Source: Maledivibacter sp. (GTDB taxonomy: Bacteria > Bacillota > Clostridia > Peptostreptococcales > Caminicellaceae). From it: DNA of 64,000 nt. A program made the translations under genes and the position numbers. This document shows positions 1 to 9,144 of this stretch, one piece after another. The number at the start of each line of letters is the position of its first letter. The stretch's first letter is position 1. The notes beneath the pieces are model-generated. The model was not told the origin of the DNA. It saw only the letters and a program-made list of their open reading frames with translations, and did no database searches. The stretch is taken from contig JAOASB010000013.1 of the NCBI GenBank assembly GCA_025210375.1, positions 168,714-232,713 of the forward strand, given 5' to 3'.

Positions 1-170
1 GATTTACAACTACTCATATGAAAATCATTATACATTATCATGATTCCATTAAAGACATGATACATTGTCATCATTCCATAGCCATCTTCGCTTTTGAATT
101 TATAAATCTTGCAGTTTCTTCCCTCAGTAATAAGCTCCATATCTTTCTGTAGCTTTATATTATTGAACAT
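1..170 (-). CDS. AraC-family regulator, N-terminal part (cut by window edge)
   Basis: The minus strand has an ATG at 170 preceded by an AGAGGTGG ribosome site, then 56 open codons to the window edge. The predicted start (MFNNIKLQKDMELITEGRNC...) followed by GYGMMTMYHVFNGIMIMYNDFHMSSC-like residues resembles the N-terminal sensor half of AraC regulators found beside clostridial ABC transporters; the helix-turn-helix lies outside the window. It follows the ABC importer operon on the same strand but has its own upstream region, after a terminator. That region shares a palindrome and a second motif with the importer promoter, so it probably regulates itself and the importer. The family call rests on a short piece. 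Confidence 0.6.
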   Translation of the reverse strand, partial: MFNNIKLQKDMELITEGRNCKIYKFKSEDGYGMMTMYHVFNGIMIMYNDFHMSSCK

Positions 171-187
171 TAAACCACCTCTCATAA

Positions 188-203
188 GTTAGTGCTATCT
201 AAC
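188..203. promoter_or_regulatory. Inverted-repeat operator GTTAG-N6-CTAAC before the AraC gene
   Basis: The 16 bases GTTAGTGCTATCTAAC lie 18 bases before the AraC start codon. Near-identical palindromes occur before the ABC importer (5398-5415) and the ECF operon (39112-39127). The half-sites TTAG/CTAA resemble those of DtxR-type metal repressors. This is a pattern inferred from three sites, not a known site. Confidence 0.5.
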
Positions 204-285
204 AAAATTTCAATCATTACACCTGTTCTCACAAAAGCAGTATATATCTAATACATATTTATTTCAACTCTACAGGGGCAACTAT

Positions 286-299
286 AATCCGATTAGACA
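286..299. promoter_or_regulatory. Shared 14-base motif upstream of the AraC gene
   Basis: AATCCGATTAGACA matches AATCCAATTAGACA at 5502-5515 in 13 of 14 bases. Each copy lies 83-88 bases upstream of the shared GTTAG palindrome and about 120 bases before a start codon. The matching geometry suggests an activator site, perhaps for the adjacent AraC protein. Confidence 0.35.
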
Positions 300-316
300 T
301 TTACTTTATCAAAAAA

Positions 317-345
317 AAATAGGCAACAAAGTAGCTGCCTATTTT
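317..345. terminator. Terminator after the ABC importer operon
   Basis: AAATAGGCA and TGCCTATTT form a 9-bp stem around an 11-base loop, with A-runs before it and T-runs after it. It lies 8 bases beyond the end of the substrate-binding protein gene and could work in both directions. Confidence 0.75.
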
Positions 346-352
346 TATCAAC

Positions 353-1957
353 CTACTGTTTCGGAGTCAACTTAGTAATATCGAAAAATTCAGAGAACCC
401 ATAGAAATTATAACCAGAAATTTTATTCTCATTGTAGACTATTTTTTCCTTGATATAGGTTATTGGAATATCAATTACTTGATCATTACTAAAGTTAATT
501 ATATAATCAAAAGCTTCTTTTACCTTATCATTGCTACCCGATGTTAGGTAATTATTAATGGCAGAAATGACCTTTTCTTTATCCTCATGCTTAGAAATAG
601 CTGCCATACCTGCAGAACTATCAAGCCAAGGATTAAAGTATCTTTGGGGAAGGGTAGCTCCTTCGTTTGTATCCCAAATGGTCAAATCAAATTCCCCACT
701 ATAATCTGCTTTCCACCAAAGCATTTGCTCAAGTCCTTTGATTTCCAGATCTATTCCAGCCTCAGAAAGCTGACTTTTAATGACAGTAGCAATATTGCTA
801 TTGATATCCACTTCCTCTGGATAAGTGAATACAAGCTTCAATGCTTTACCATTTTTTTCTCTCACACCAGTTGATTCATTTACCATCCATCCCGATTCAT
901 CCAGTAACTTTTTTGCTTTTTCTATGTTATAGTCCCAATTATTATTCATACTACAATTTGAATACGCAATACCATCGAAAAACAATTTATCAGCCACTTC
1001 TTCATTTCCATAGGTAAGTCCTTCTGAAATAGCTTTTTTATCAATTGAGTGTGCAATTGCCCTACGCACATTTAAATCTGAGCATAGTTCACTTGAAGCA
1101 TTTACAACTATATTTCTTGTACGCTCATTTTGATTAGCCATGATTCCTTTCATTGAAGGAATAGTAGATGACTGTGCATAATCATCATAGGTAAGTTGTG
1201 CAGTACCAAAGATTAGATCAATTTCTCCTGTTTGCAATGCCTTTACCCTTGAAGATGATTCTGGTATGTACTTGACAATCACTTCATCATAATATGGTGT
1301 TTCTTTCCAATAATTTTCATTACGAGTAAATTTGGTATATTCGCCCTTTTTAAATTTAGTATAAACATAGGGCCCTGTTCCAACGAAGGATGTCAATACT
1401 TTATTCTCTTTATCAATGCATTTTGGAGAAGGCATACCTAAGATATCCGGAGAACTTAAATCTGAAATCACTCCAAAATAAGGATTTTTATAGTTAATTT
1501 CTACTACATATTCACTAGGAGCTTCTATATTATTTATAGTCGAAATCCCTTTCATAAAGGCACAGTTCGGAATAGACCTATAAAATTCAAGAATTTCCTT
1601 TACTGCTGAAGCATCAAATTTCTCTCCATCATGGAAAGTTATTCCCTTTCTAAGCTTCATTGTTAGAATTGTTTTATCATCATTCCATTCCCAGCTTTCC
1701 GCAAGACCCGGCTTATACTCGCCGTCCTCATAAACCACAAGGGTTTCATAAATCATCTTTTGAGCGATAGTAATGATGGGACTCATTCTGAGGGTAGTCA
1801 TATTATCAAGCTCACCTATTGACGCGAGTTTAAGGATCTTTTCATCTTCTATCTTACCGCTATCAATAACATCTTTACTTTGATTCCCTCCGCAACCAGT
1901 AAAACCTATAACTAAGCATACAACTGTTAAAATAAATAGTACTAGTTTTTTCTTCAT
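353..1957 (-). CDS. ABC importer substrate-binding lipoprotein (NikA/OppA type, SBP_bac_5)
   Basis: This 534-residue protein begins with a lipoprotein signal peptide and a lipobox-like GFTGC with the lipidated cysteine near residue 22. The body has typical SBP_bac_5 features, such as a tract containing ESWEWNDDKTILTMKLRKGI and a DLNVRRAIAHSIDK motif. Proteins of this family bind nickel complexes, opine metallophores or peptides outside the membrane. It is the last gene of a five-gene operon (two permeases, two ATPases, then this). Nearby hypA, hypB, Feo and DtxR genes favour a metal complex over a peptide, but the sequence alone does not fix the substrate. Confidence 0.85.
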   Translation of the reverse strand: MKKKLVLFILTVVCLVIGFTGCGGNQSKDVIDSGKIEDEKILKLASIGELDNMTTLRMSPIITIAQKMIYETLVVYEDGEYKPGLAESWEWNDDKTILTMKLRKGITFHDGEKFDASAVKEILEFYRSIPNCAFMKGISTINNIEAPSEYVVEINYKNPYFGVISDLSSPDILGMPSPKCIDKENKVLTSFVGTGPYVYTKFKKGEYTKFTRNENYWKETPYYDEVIVKYIPESSSRVKALQTGEIDLIFGTAQLTYDDYAQSSTIPSMKGIMANQNERTRNIVVNASSELCSDLNVRRAIAHSIDKKAISEGLTYGNEEVADKLFFDGIAYSNCSMNNNWDYNIEKAKKLLDESGWMVNESTGVREKNGKALKLVFTYPEEVDINSNIATVIKSQLSEAGIDLEIKGLEQMLWWKADYSGEFDLTIWDTNEGATLPQRYFNPWLDSSAGMAAISKHEDKEKVISAINNYLTSGSNDKVKEAFDYIINFSNDQVIDIPITYIKEKIVYNENKISGYNFYGFSEFFDITKLTPKQ

Positions 1958-1983
1958 TATTATAATCCCTCTCTTTTATTATT

Positions 1984-2691
1984 TTATTTTTTTATAACGG
2001 CAGTTTTTGTAAACTTACCTTTTTCCATAAAATATATTTCATCGGCAATTCTTTTAGCATGGTTTATATCGTGGGTAACAAAGAAATAAGAACAACCGTA
2101 TTTTTCCCTGTAATCCCTTAATAGACAAATCACTGAATCAGATGATATTAAATCCAGTCCACTTGTAACTTCATCAAGAACTAAAAATTCTGGATGAACT
2201 GCTAAGGCTCTCAGCAAAGATATTCTTCTTTGCTCACCTCCTGACAAACGGCTTACGGGTGTCTTAAGTAAGCCTTTATCTAAACCAACACTATCCATGA
2301 GATTCTTTAAAACTGATTTCCTTTCTTTTCTATTAAACTCCGTAAGATTAATAAGGGCCTCTTCCATATTATGATATACAGATAACCTAGGATTTAATGT
2401 TCCAGATGAATCTTGAAATACAGCCTGTAAACTTTTTCGGTGCTTTTTCCACTTTGAAAAGCTCCACTTAGATGTATCTTCATTGGAAAACATAACCTTA
2501 CCCTTTGTGGGTTTTTCAAGTCCTATAATGAGCCTTGAAAGAGTGCTTTTTCCACTGCCACTTTCCCCCATTATCGCGATACTTTTTCCCTTTTCCCATT
2601 CTAAATTCAAATCTTGCAATACAGAGAATGAACTGTTTTTATCCGTTTTATAGGTCTGTGTAATATTGATCAACCTAATTCCATCCAACAA
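1984..2691 (-). CDS. ABC importer ATPase (NikE/OppF type)
   Basis: This 235-residue ATPase has a Walker A GESGSGKST near residue 42, the signature LSGGEQRR and a Walker B ending in FLVLDEVTSGLD, followed by the switch histidine in FVTHD. It powers import together with the neighbouring ATPase. The gene has no good ATG start: two TTG codons (2691 and 2688) follow a strong GGAGGAG, and the second has the better spacing. The reading frame overlaps the end of the upstream ATPase gene by 22 bases, which indicates translational coupling. Confidence 0.85.
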   Translation of the reverse strand: MLDGIRLINITQTYKTDKNSSFSVLQDLNLEWEKGKSIAIMGESGSGKSTLSRLIIGLEKPTKGKVMFSNEDTSKWSFSKWKKHRKSLQAVFQDSSGTLNPRLSVYHNMEEALINLTEFNRKERKSVLKNLMDSVGLDKGLLKTPVSRLSGGEQRRISLLRALAVHPEFLVLDEVTSGLDLISSDSVICLLRDYREKYGCSYFFVTHDINHAKRIADEIYFMEKGKFTKTAVIKK

Positions 2692-3461
2692 AGCTCCTCC
2701 TCCCCCATGTTTTTATAGCAACTTGAAAATCCCTTTGTCCATTCTTCTCTTGGTTTTGACAATAGATTTTCCATTGTATCAACTTCCACAATATGACCTT
2801 CATCTAAAACCGCCACGGTTGTACAAATATTCTTTAAAGCCTCAACATCATGGGAAACAAATAATATTCCTGCATCACTACAATGCCTTAAAAGCAACTC
2901 CAACATAAGCTGCCTATTCTCGGGATCAAGGGAAGATGTCGGCTCATCTGCAAAAATATATTTTGGTTTCATCCCTATTAAGATTGCCATTGCTACTCTT
3001 TGTAACATACCTCCCGAAAGCTCTGATGGAACAGCATTTATTATTCTTTTGGTATCGGCTAGATTCACAGCCTCAAGGGTTTCAATAGTTAAATTTACAG
3101 CTTCTTTCTTTGACAATTTTAATTTCACACGAAAGGTTTCTTCCATTTGGGCCCCTATTTTCAAACGGGGATCAAAGGAAGTCATTGGACTTTGTGGGAT
3201 ATAACCGATTGTTGTACCACATAAATTTCTATGATCTTTCTTTTCTAATTCAATCAAATTTTTCCCATCAATATATATATTTCCAGAGGATATTTTACAT
3301 TCCTTACTCAGAAATCCCATAACAGCTTTTATAATAGTTGTTTTTCCTGCTCCACTTCTACCTGTTAATCCTATTATTTTTCCTTTTTCTAAGGCAATAG
3401 AAAAATCCAATAAAATTTTTTTCCTTCTTGTTCCTATATTAATATCTACTATTTCAAGCAT
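2670..3461 (-). CDS. ABC importer ATPase (NikD/OppD type)
   Basis: This 263-residue ATPase has a Walker A GRSGAGKTT near residue 36, the signature LSGGMLQR, and a Walker B with YIFADEPTSSLD. The length fits NikD, which is shorter than OppD, and no oligopeptide C-terminal extension is seen. It pairs with the downstream ATPase. A 174-base gap with an 11-bp hairpin separates it from the upstream permease gene, so relative expression inside the operon may be adjusted there. Confidence 0.85.
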   Translation of the reverse strand: MLEIVDINIGTRRKKILLDFSIALEKGKIIGLTGRSGAGKTTIIKAVMGFLSKECKISSGNIYIDGKNLIELEKKDHRNLCGTTIGYIPQSPMTSFDPRLKIGAQMEETFRVKLKLSKKEAVNLTIETLEAVNLADTKRIINAVPSELSGGMLQRVAMAILIGMKPKYIFADEPTSSLDPENRQLMLELLLRHCSDAGILFVSHDVEALKNICTTVAVLDEGHIVEVDTMENLLSKPREEWTKGFSSCYKNMGEEELCWMELG

Positions 3462-3527
3462 TTTTTCCTCCTTATACCCGATGGCTAGACTAAAAGCTAT
3501 AAAATTTTAGTTTTGAAAATATGGTAT

Positions 3528-3579
3528 AGATAAACAACATTAAGCCTTAAAATATATTAAACCTTGAAGTTGTTTATCT
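3528..3579. other. Hairpin in the gap between permease and ATPase genes
   Basis: AGATAAACAAC and GTTGTTTATCT are exact inverted repeats with a 30-base loop. No T-run follows on the transcribed strand, so this is better seen as an RNA-stabilising or processing structure than as a terminator. The rest of the 3462-3635 gap shows nothing recognisable. Confidence 0.5.
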
Positions 3580-3635
3580 TTATAATCCTTTTAAATATAC
3601 TATCCTAATTCCCATCTAAACCCTAGGATTCCTTC

Positions 3636-4415
3636 CTATTTAACCTGTTCATTACCTAGGACATTAAAAGAAACAGTACACAAGAAGACCACTATAATAG
3701 GATAAACTATCATTTCTGGCCTAATCATAGAAACCTTTTGAGCTTCTAAAATCATACTTCCCCAGTCAATAACAGAATCTCCAAAACCAAGGCCCATGAA
3801 GGAAAAACCTGTGATCATCATGATCATATGTCCACAGGAAAGACTTAAAAATCCCATTACCTCTGGTAACACATTAGGGAAAATATGTACTAATAGTATT
3901 CTACATTTAGATGCTCCCGAGGCAACTGCACACATGACATATGCCTTACTATATTCTATTTCTGTTTTTGCCTTAACCAATTTTATAACTCGTAAAAATA
4001 AGGATAACCCAACGGCTATCATAGTGGTAAATACGCCACTCCCCCATGCCCCTAAAAATACAATTAAGTATGCCATAGGTGGTAAAGCGGTTACAGCATT
4101 TAAAATACTCTCTCCTATAACTCCAGTTGTTCTCTTTGTAGAGCCCATTAAGAGTCCTATGGGAACTCCAAATAGGATTATAATAATAGAACTTAAAAAC
4201 ACAATCCCTAAGGTGGTTTGTCCCCCATATAAAATTCTAGAAAAAACACAACGTCCCATGGCATCGGTTCCCAGTGGATATTGAAGACTGTTTTTTTGTA
4301 ATCTTATGCTAAGGTTAACCAAATGAGGATCATTTGGCGTGAATAAAAAACCTAAAGCAGAAAACGCCAGAATTATAATACAAATGAAATATGATAATTT
4401 GTGTCCTTTTAACAT
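3636..4415 (-). CDS. ABC importer permease (NikC/OppC type)
   Basis: This 259-residue membrane protein has about six hydrophobic segments. The extracytoplasmic stretch QYPLGTDAMGRCVFSRILYGGQTTLGI is characteristic of DppC/NikC permeases, and the EAA loop lies around AVASGASKCRILLVHIFPNVLP. It forms the transmembrane pore with the product of the upstream gene, whose stop codon it overlaps by about 7 bases. It is slightly shorter than usual for the family, matching NikC better than OppC. Confidence 0.85.
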   Translation of the reverse strand: MLKGHKLSYFICIIILAFSALGFLFTPNDPHLVNLSIRLQKNSLQYPLGTDAMGRCVFSRILYGGQTTLGIVFLSSIIIILFGVPIGLLMGSTKRTTGVIGESILNAVTALPPMAYLIVFLGAWGSGVFTTMIAVGLSLFLRVIKLVKAKTEIEYSKAYVMCAVASGASKCRILLVHIFPNVLPEVMGFLSLSCGHMIMMITGFSFMGLGFGDSVIDWGSMILEAQKVSMIRPEMIVYPIIVVFLCTVSFNVLGNEQVK

Positions 4416-5362
4416 AGTGCATCTCCACTCTTAATCAACTTATTTTTCTGTAGAAGCTCCTGTACATAATCTGATAATACATTAAATATAACAAGCATAA
4501 CCGCAAGAAATAAAACAGAAAGATGTATCATAGGTGAATCACGATTTAAAACACTATCAATAATTAGATATCCTAGTCCAGGCAAGGAAAAAACTCTCTC
4601 AATCATTGCTGCCCCTGCAAGGGTTAGCCCAATACTTTGTAAAAAGCTGGGTACGAGGGCAATAATTCCATGTGCTATGGTATGATTAAAAAGAATTCTT
4701 ATCTCTGATAATCCCCTGCATCGAGCATAAAATACATAATCACTATCGGATTCTCTTTCCAAATTTCTGAATAACAATCTAGCATAAAAGGCCATTGGAG
4801 CTATGGAAAGACAAATCGCAGGATGAAAATATTTCATAAAGCCAACATTTCCAGCAACTGAGATAGCTCCCCATTTCACAGCAAATATATCAAGATATAC
4901 ACTTGCAATATAAAACCCAGGAATTGAAATAGCACTAAGGGTTAGTAGTGAGAAAAACATTCCAACCTTCTTTTCCCTTAGCAGATATAACAGGGGTCCA
5001 AATAGAATTATACCTATAATTTCTAATATCATTGCTATAAAGACTACTTTTATCGTTACGGGTACTGCATTTAGGAGCTGATCCCAAACAGGTTTGCCAT
5101 CCACTAAGGACTTGCCAAAATCCAATTTCAAAGCATTTTTCATCCAGTTCCCATATTGAACAATGAAGGCCTTGTTTAGTCCCATATCAGAACGGATTTG
5201 TGCTATTTGTTCCGCACTAGGATTCATCATAGCCCTTCTTGCATATGCTGTTGCTGGATCTACGGGTGACATACGCATAAGCCCAAAGGATAATAGGCTT
5301 ACTATTAGAAAGGTTAATATAACTTCCAGTATTCTTTTAAATGTAGGTTTAAATTTTGACAT
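4409..5362 (-). CDS. ABC importer permease (NikB/OppB type), first gene of the operon
   Basis: The protein has 317 residues if started at the ATG at 5362, which has GGAGGGA at good spacing; an upstream TTG at 5377 is less likely. It shows six membrane segments, the family motif MRMSPVDPATAYA after the first, and an EAA loop around YARCRGLSEIRILFNHTIAHG. It pairs with the NikC-like permease. An 18-bp perfect palindrome lies 36 bases before the start, so metal- or AraC-dependent control of the whole operon is likely. Confidence 0.87.
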   Translation of the reverse strand: MSKFKPTFKRILEVILTFLIVSLLSFGLMRMSPVDPATAYARRAMMNPSAEQIAQIRSDMGLNKAFIVQYGNWMKNALKLDFGKSLVDGKPVWDQLLNAVPVTIKVVFIAMILEIIGIILFGPLLYLLREKKVGMFFSLLTLSAISIPGFYIASVYLDIFAVKWGAISVAGNVGFMKYFHPAICLSIAPMAFYARLLFRNLERESDSDYVFYARCRGLSEIRILFNHTIAHGIIALVPSFLQSIGLTLAGAAMIERVFSLPGLGYLIIDSVLNRDSPMIHLSVLFLAVMLVIFNVLSDYVQELLQKNKLIKSGDALC

Positions 5363-5397
5363 ACTGTCCCTCCACAACGAGTATTTAAATTGAATAT

Positions 5398-5415
5398 AGT
5401 TAGATATATCTAACT
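5398..5415. promoter_or_regulatory. 18-bp perfect palindrome before the ABC importer operon
   Basis: AGTTAGATATATCTAACT is fully self-complementary and sits between the likely promoter and the first start codon, as a repressor site would. Related sites are at 188-203 and 39112-39127. The protein that binds it is unknown; a DtxR-type repressor is the leading guess. Confidence 0.6.
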
Positions 5416-5501
5416 GAAAAACACAAAAAAAAATAGTTTACTCAACTATTGACAATAGTACATTAATTATAATCTTTTATCTACTCTGATTAGTCAAAAT
5501 C

Positions 5502-5515
5502 AATCCAATTAGACA
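5502..5515. promoter_or_regulatory. Shared 14-base motif upstream of the ABC importer
   Basis: AATCCAATTAGACA is a 13/14 match to the motif at 286-299 and has the same spacing to the downstream palindrome. It could be an AraC-type activator site. Confidence 0.35.
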
Positions 5516-5664
5516 ACGGATTTGACATTTCATTTTTGGGACATTAGCTTTACCTTTTCTTTTTTTATTGAGAACAATTCCAATATAACTTTAATATTTA
5601 CAATATTCCCTTTAAGCCTATATTTATAATAGCTATTCCACTTATTTCCCGCAAACTAGCTTCA

Positions 5665-5750
5665 AAGGGCTTACAAATAAATGACTTTATATTTACCTTT
5701 AGGAATCTCATATTTTATAATGAAGGGTAGAAATCTATTTGTAAGCCCTT
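5665..5750. other. 15-bp inverted repeat with a 56-base loop, after gpmA
   Basis: AAGGGCTTACAAATA and TATTTGTAAGCCCTT are exact inverted repeats at the two ends of this 86-base stretch. It lies between the end of gpmA and the ABC importer promoter. No T-run follows, so it is not a classic terminator. It may be an RNA structure or a remnant of a small palindromic element. Confidence 0.45.
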
Positions 5751-5801
5751 ATACTAATTTATACTTACCAAAATATAGGATATTTCTTTAAAATTCTCAA
5801 T

Positions 5802-6524
5802 TTAGACGTTTCCAGCTAATTCATTATTTGATTCATGGGAAACTTCAAAATATTTATCTTTAATATTCATTTTATTATCAAATTCATATACTAATGGAAC
5901 TCCCGTAGGTATATTTAATTCTACTATTTCTTCCTTATTTAAGTTTTCAATATATTTTACAAGTCCCCTTAGACTATTGCCGTGGGCAACAATTATTATT
6001 CTTTTCCCTTGCTTCATTAAAGGATATATATTTTCATTCCAATATGGTATAACTCGATTAATAGTAGATTTCAGGCTTTCCCCTAATGGCAATTCATCCT
6101 CCGGAATATCTTTATATTTTATATCGACCTTCGGGTACATAGGATCATTTTTAGACAGCATTGGTGGTGATACATCATAACTTCTTCTCCATAGTTTTAC
6201 TTGATGTTCTCCATGCTTTTTTGCAGTTTCACTTTTATTTAGTCCCTGCAGTCTACCATAATGTCTTTCATTTAACTTCCACGTTTTCTGTATTGGTATC
6301 CAATGCAAATCCATCTCATCTAATATTATATTAAGAGTTCTTACGGCTCTTTTTAAATATGATGTATAGGCCATATCAAATATATAGCCTCTATCTTTTA
6401 GGATTCTGCCAGCTTCCCTTGCTTCTTCAACACCTCCTTCAGATAAATCAACATCCGTCCAACCAGTAAACTTATTTTCCTTATTCCATAAACTTTGTCC
6501 ATGTCTCACAAGTACAATTTGCAT
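5802..6524 (-). CDS. gpmA: 2,3-bisphosphoglycerate-dependent phosphoglycerate mutase
   Basis: This 240-residue cytosolic enzyme interconverts 3- and 2-phosphoglycerate in glycolysis. The phosphohistidine motif [19 protein letters not shown] is at residues 6-24, the substrate-contacting [16 protein letters not shown] is near 85-100, and the second catalytic histidine is in [10 protein letters not shown] near residue 180. Length and motifs match dPGM throughout. It lies 51 bases after the aldolase gene on the same strand and is probably co-transcribed with it, giving a small glycolytic or gluconeogenic unit. Confidence 0.95.
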   Translation of the reverse strand: MQIVLVRHGQSLWNKENKFTGWTDVDLSEGGVEEAREAGRILKDRGYIFDMAYTSYLKRAVRTLNIILDEMDLHWIPIQKTWKLNERHYGRLQGLNKSETAKKHGEHQVKLWRRSYDVSPPMLSKNDPMYPKVDIKYKDIPEDELPLGESLKSTINRVIPYWNENIYPLMKQGKRIIIVAHGNSLRGLVKYIENLNKEEIVELNIPTGVPLVYEFDNKMNIKDKYFEVSHESNNELAGNV

Positions 6525-6575
6525 GATAAAAATCCCCCTTATAAAAACAAATCCCTACATCACTTATATATATTT

Positions 6576-7643
6576 CTATGCTATTGTAATATCTTTATTT
6601 AAATAAACATCCTGAATAGCGTTAATAATGCTTATTCCCTCATTCAATGGTTTCTGGAATGCTTTTCTTCCAAGAATTAATCCACTTCCCCCTGCTCGCT
6701 TGTTAATCACAGCAGTTTTTACGGCTTCGGCTAAATCATTTGCCCCCGATGGGCCACCTGAATTAATCAATGGAATTTTACCCATATAATTATTTATTAC
6801 TTGATATCTAGTAAGGTCAATAGGATTTTCTGAGCAAAGTTCTGTATATATTCTTTCATCGAATTTCCCATAATCGCTTTTTCCCATATTTAACGCCTTA
6901 AATCCACCATTATTAACTGGTAATTTTTGTTTTATAATATCAGCACCAATTGTTACTCCTAGGTGATTTGCTTGACCTGTAAGATCCGCTGAGGAATGAT
7001 AGTTTTTATCCTTATTAAATTCATCATTTCTTAAATAACACCATAGGATAGTGAAAAGTCCTTTTGAATGTGCATATTCAAACATTTCACTTATCTCAAC
7101 GATTTGTCTGTTAGACTCTTTAGAGCCAAAATATATAGTAGCCCCTATTCCTACAGCTCCCATATTATAGGCTTGTTCCACAGAAGCAAAACGTATTTGA
7201 TCATATGTATTGGGAAAGGATAATAATTCGTTATGATTAATTTTAACAATAAACGGTATTTTGTGGGCATATTTTCTTGATACAATGGATAATACTCCTA
7301 ATGTAGATGCAACTCCATTACACCCGGCTTCTATTCCAAGTTTAACAATACTTTCGGGATCAAAATATATTGGGTTTTTAGCGAATGATGCCCCTGCGGA
7401 ATGTTCAATTCCTTGGTCAATAGGTAATATAGATATATACCCAGTTTTTGCCAACCTTCCAGAATTATATAAACTACTCAAATTTACTAAAACTCTATTA
7501 TTTCTATCTGATCGCATAAAAACATTATCAATAAAATCCTCATTTGGAAAGGTTATTTGTTCCTTTTTGATTTTAGGATTGCTAAATTCCAGAAGTTTAT
7601 AATCAGCACCTAGTAAATCCTTAATCTTCTCAATACTTAACAT
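6576..7643 (-). CDS. Class I fructose-bisphosphate aldolase (DhnA/FbaB type)
   Basis: The protein has 355 residues from the ATG at 7643, which has AGGAAGG nine bases upstream; an ATG three codons earlier overlaps that site. It cleaves fructose 1,6-bisphosphate through a lysine Schiff base. Visible family features are [17 protein letters not shown] near the N-terminus, [25 protein letters not shown] and the phosphate-binding end [12 protein letters not shown] / [14 protein letters not shown]. It is followed directly by gpmA. A 16-bp hairpin lies about 70 bases before the start. Confidence 0.9.
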   Translation of the reverse strand: MLSIEKIKDLLGADYKLLEFSNPKIKKEQITFPNEDFIDNVFMRSDRNNRVLVNLSSLYNSGRLAKTGYISILPIDQGIEHSAGASFAKNPIYFDPESIVKLGIEAGCNGVASTLGVLSIVSRKYAHKIPFIVKINHNELLSFPNTYDQIRFASVEQAYNMGAVGIGATIYFGSKESNRQIVEISEMFEYAHSKGLFTILWCYLRNDEFNKDKNYHSSADLTGQANHLGVTIGADIIKQKLPVNNGGFKALNMGKSDYGKFDERIYTELCSENPIDLTRYQVINNYMGKIPLINSGGPSGANDLAEAVKTAVINKRAGGSGLILGRKAFQKPLNEGISIINAIQDVYLNKDITIA

Positions 7644-7714
7644 TTTAATCATCCTTCCTAATAACTTTATTATATTAAGTTTGATCCTTACAAATTATTA
7701 AAGGTAATCCCCAA

Positions 7715-7749
7715 GAATAAATGATATTGATTTTCAATATCATTTATTC
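7715..7749. promoter_or_regulatory. 16-bp perfect hairpin upstream of the aldolase gene
   Basis: GAATAAATGATATTGA and TCAATATCATTTATTC are exact complements around a three-base loop. The site is 72 bases before the aldolase start on the transcribed strand. It could be an operator or an mRNA leader structure. No T-run follows. Confidence 0.45.
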
Positions 7750-7935
7750 CTAAATTATAAACTATTTCCATTTGCGATGTCAATAATCTCCATTACATAA
7801 AGCTACATCCTTGTTACTGTACCTTGTCTAATATTAAACTAGTTCAACTTTCTCACTACGAAAAAATATGGTTATATATATGGCATCAGATAAAATCTTA
7901 TTTAAAAATTTATTGAAGGCTGCTATTCAGAGACC

Positions 7936-8035
7936 ATAGAGAGTTTAGGGTGAATCTTAATTTATACATATAGAAATATCTGATATTTCTGGGGATTTTT
8001 GATATGTATAAATTAAAGTTTTGACTGGAATCTCT
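7936..8035. repeat. Palindromic intergenic repeat A, full copy 1
   Basis: A 100-bp element begins AGAG and ends CTCT. Its halves are imperfect inverted repeats, exact over the inner TTAATTTATACATAT. A second full copy is at 23111-23211, and half copies are at 38000-38036 and 54564-54600. It has no coding capacity and looks like a MITE or similar palindromic repeat. Confidence 0.75.
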
Positions 8036-8063
8036 ATGTTACTCATCTAAAATAGATACTAAA

Positions 8064-8097
8064 AACCCTTGAACTCAAGCATAAAATTCAAGGGGTT
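8064..8097 (-). terminator. Terminator-like hairpin
   Basis: AACCCTTGAA and its near complement ending in AAGGGGTT form a stem. Read on the minus strand it ends in GGGTTTTTAG, a short T-run. It could stop transcription from the VOC gene 340 bases upstream. The rest of the 7653-8436 gap holds repeat A, the hairpin at 7715-7749 and otherwise nothing I recognise. Confidence 0.5.
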
Positions 8098-8436
8098 ACA
8101 TCTATTATATTCAATTTTTCAACTCAAAGCCTAGTGCAAATTGACATGTTTACACGTACCATATCTTATAGGGATCCTTTTATTTTTATACTCCTTTTTT
8201 AGGTATCTTAAAACATAATTTTCTCTATTTCCACCACAGAAAAGAAAACTGAATAAACGCTAGTGAAATTAATGATTTTTACGACATATGATAGTGTCAA
8301 GTCAGGACAAATAATATCAATATGTACACAATCCCAACGGGTTCTTGACTAACAAATATGACTTTTACTTCAAAACATAAGTAGAAATATAGTTTTGTCT
8401 GTCCTGTTCTGAATTATACTTGTTTATAAGTTTGAT

Positions 8437-9057
8437 TTAATTCATATACTGGAACTCTAAATCTTTAACTCCTACACCTACAAACAACTTAAGTCCTTCA
8501 TCATCACATAACTGCTTAATAACAGGAACAAATTCCTCTTTAGTCCCAAAAGAAACACTTTTTATCCGTTTTACTCCATTTGGATGCACGTAATCCTTTG
8601 AAGGTCTTACATTAATATTAAACTTGGTTCCCAAAACTGGAATCTCCAGATCATAAGGAAAAAGACCTTTAAACCGCAATTTTCTATTCTTTGTGTCTGT
8701 CCTCCCTGATCTTAACTTTAGATATTTTAGATTTGCTTTGTCAAGGATTTTCTGCTCAATATCCACATCAAACCTGTCATTTTCTAAGGCAACCCCAATT
8801 AATCCTTCTTTGGAATCATCCCAAATATTAAGTCTATGTACAAAATCTTTTTTACCCATAAATACAAATATTTTTTTTGCAAAAGAAGGCATCCCTGTAT
8901 TATGTAATAATTCAAGATATGGTCCTTCTGCAAAATATATTAAGGCATTACAAGGATTTTTATTCTTGCCATATTCAACTGTAAAACCTTTATTAGTATA
9001 TTCATTTACAGCCGCATCTAAGTCATTTACTTTATATATAATATGTCCTAACTTCAT
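8437..9057 (-). CDS. VOC (glyoxalase-like) domain protein
   Basis: This 206-residue protein begins MKLGHIIYKVNDLDAAVNEYTNKGF, the usual first strand and helix of a vicinal-oxygen-chelate domain with a metal-ligand-type histidine at residue 5. The segment NALIYFAEGPYLELLH carries the second half of the fold. The architecture fits glyoxalase-like domain proteins of unknown substrate. It follows an AraC regulator on the same strand with an 87-base gap holding a possible 20-codon ORF, so the AraC protein may control it. The reaction cannot be inferred from sequence. Confidence 0.7.
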   Translation of the reverse strand: MKLGHIIYKVNDLDAAVNEYTNKGFTVEYGKNKNPCNALIYFAEGPYLELLHNTGMPSFAKKIFVFMGKKDFVHRLNIWDDSKEGLIGVALENDRFDVDIEQKILDKANLKYLKLRSGRTDTKNRKLRFKGLFPYDLEIPVLGTKFNINVRPSKDYVHPNGVKRIKSVSFGTKEEFVPVIKQLCDDEGLKLFVGVGVKDLEFQYMN

Positions 9058-9077
9058 TTTTGATTCCTCCTATTCTT

Positions 9078-9140
9078 TTATTTCAATTTTTCTTTACAAT
9101 CTTTTGAGTATTCTAACAGTGTTTTACTCCAATGTTCCAT
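9078..9140 (-). CDS. Possible 20-residue ORF between AraC and VOC genes
   Basis: An ATG at 9140 is preceded by AAAGGATGAT and opens a 20-codon frame (MEHWSKTLLEYSKDCKEKLK) ending in TAA, between two genes on the same strand. The ribosome site is good and the composition is amphipathic. There is no known family, so it may be a small peptide or chance. Confidence 0.25.
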   Translation of the reverse strand: MEHWSKTLLEYSKDCKEKLK

Positions 9141-9144
9141 ATCA

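Noticed and set aside
5449..5475. TTGACA and TATAAT on the plus strand upstream of the importer
   Set aside because: The spacing is only 13 bases and no plus-strand gene follows, so it is not a plausible promoter.
8156..8208. Similarity to 10812-10858 upstream of the integrase fragment
   Set aside because: The match is short, with gaps, in AT-rich DNA. It may be a relic of the same element but is too weak to list as a repeat.
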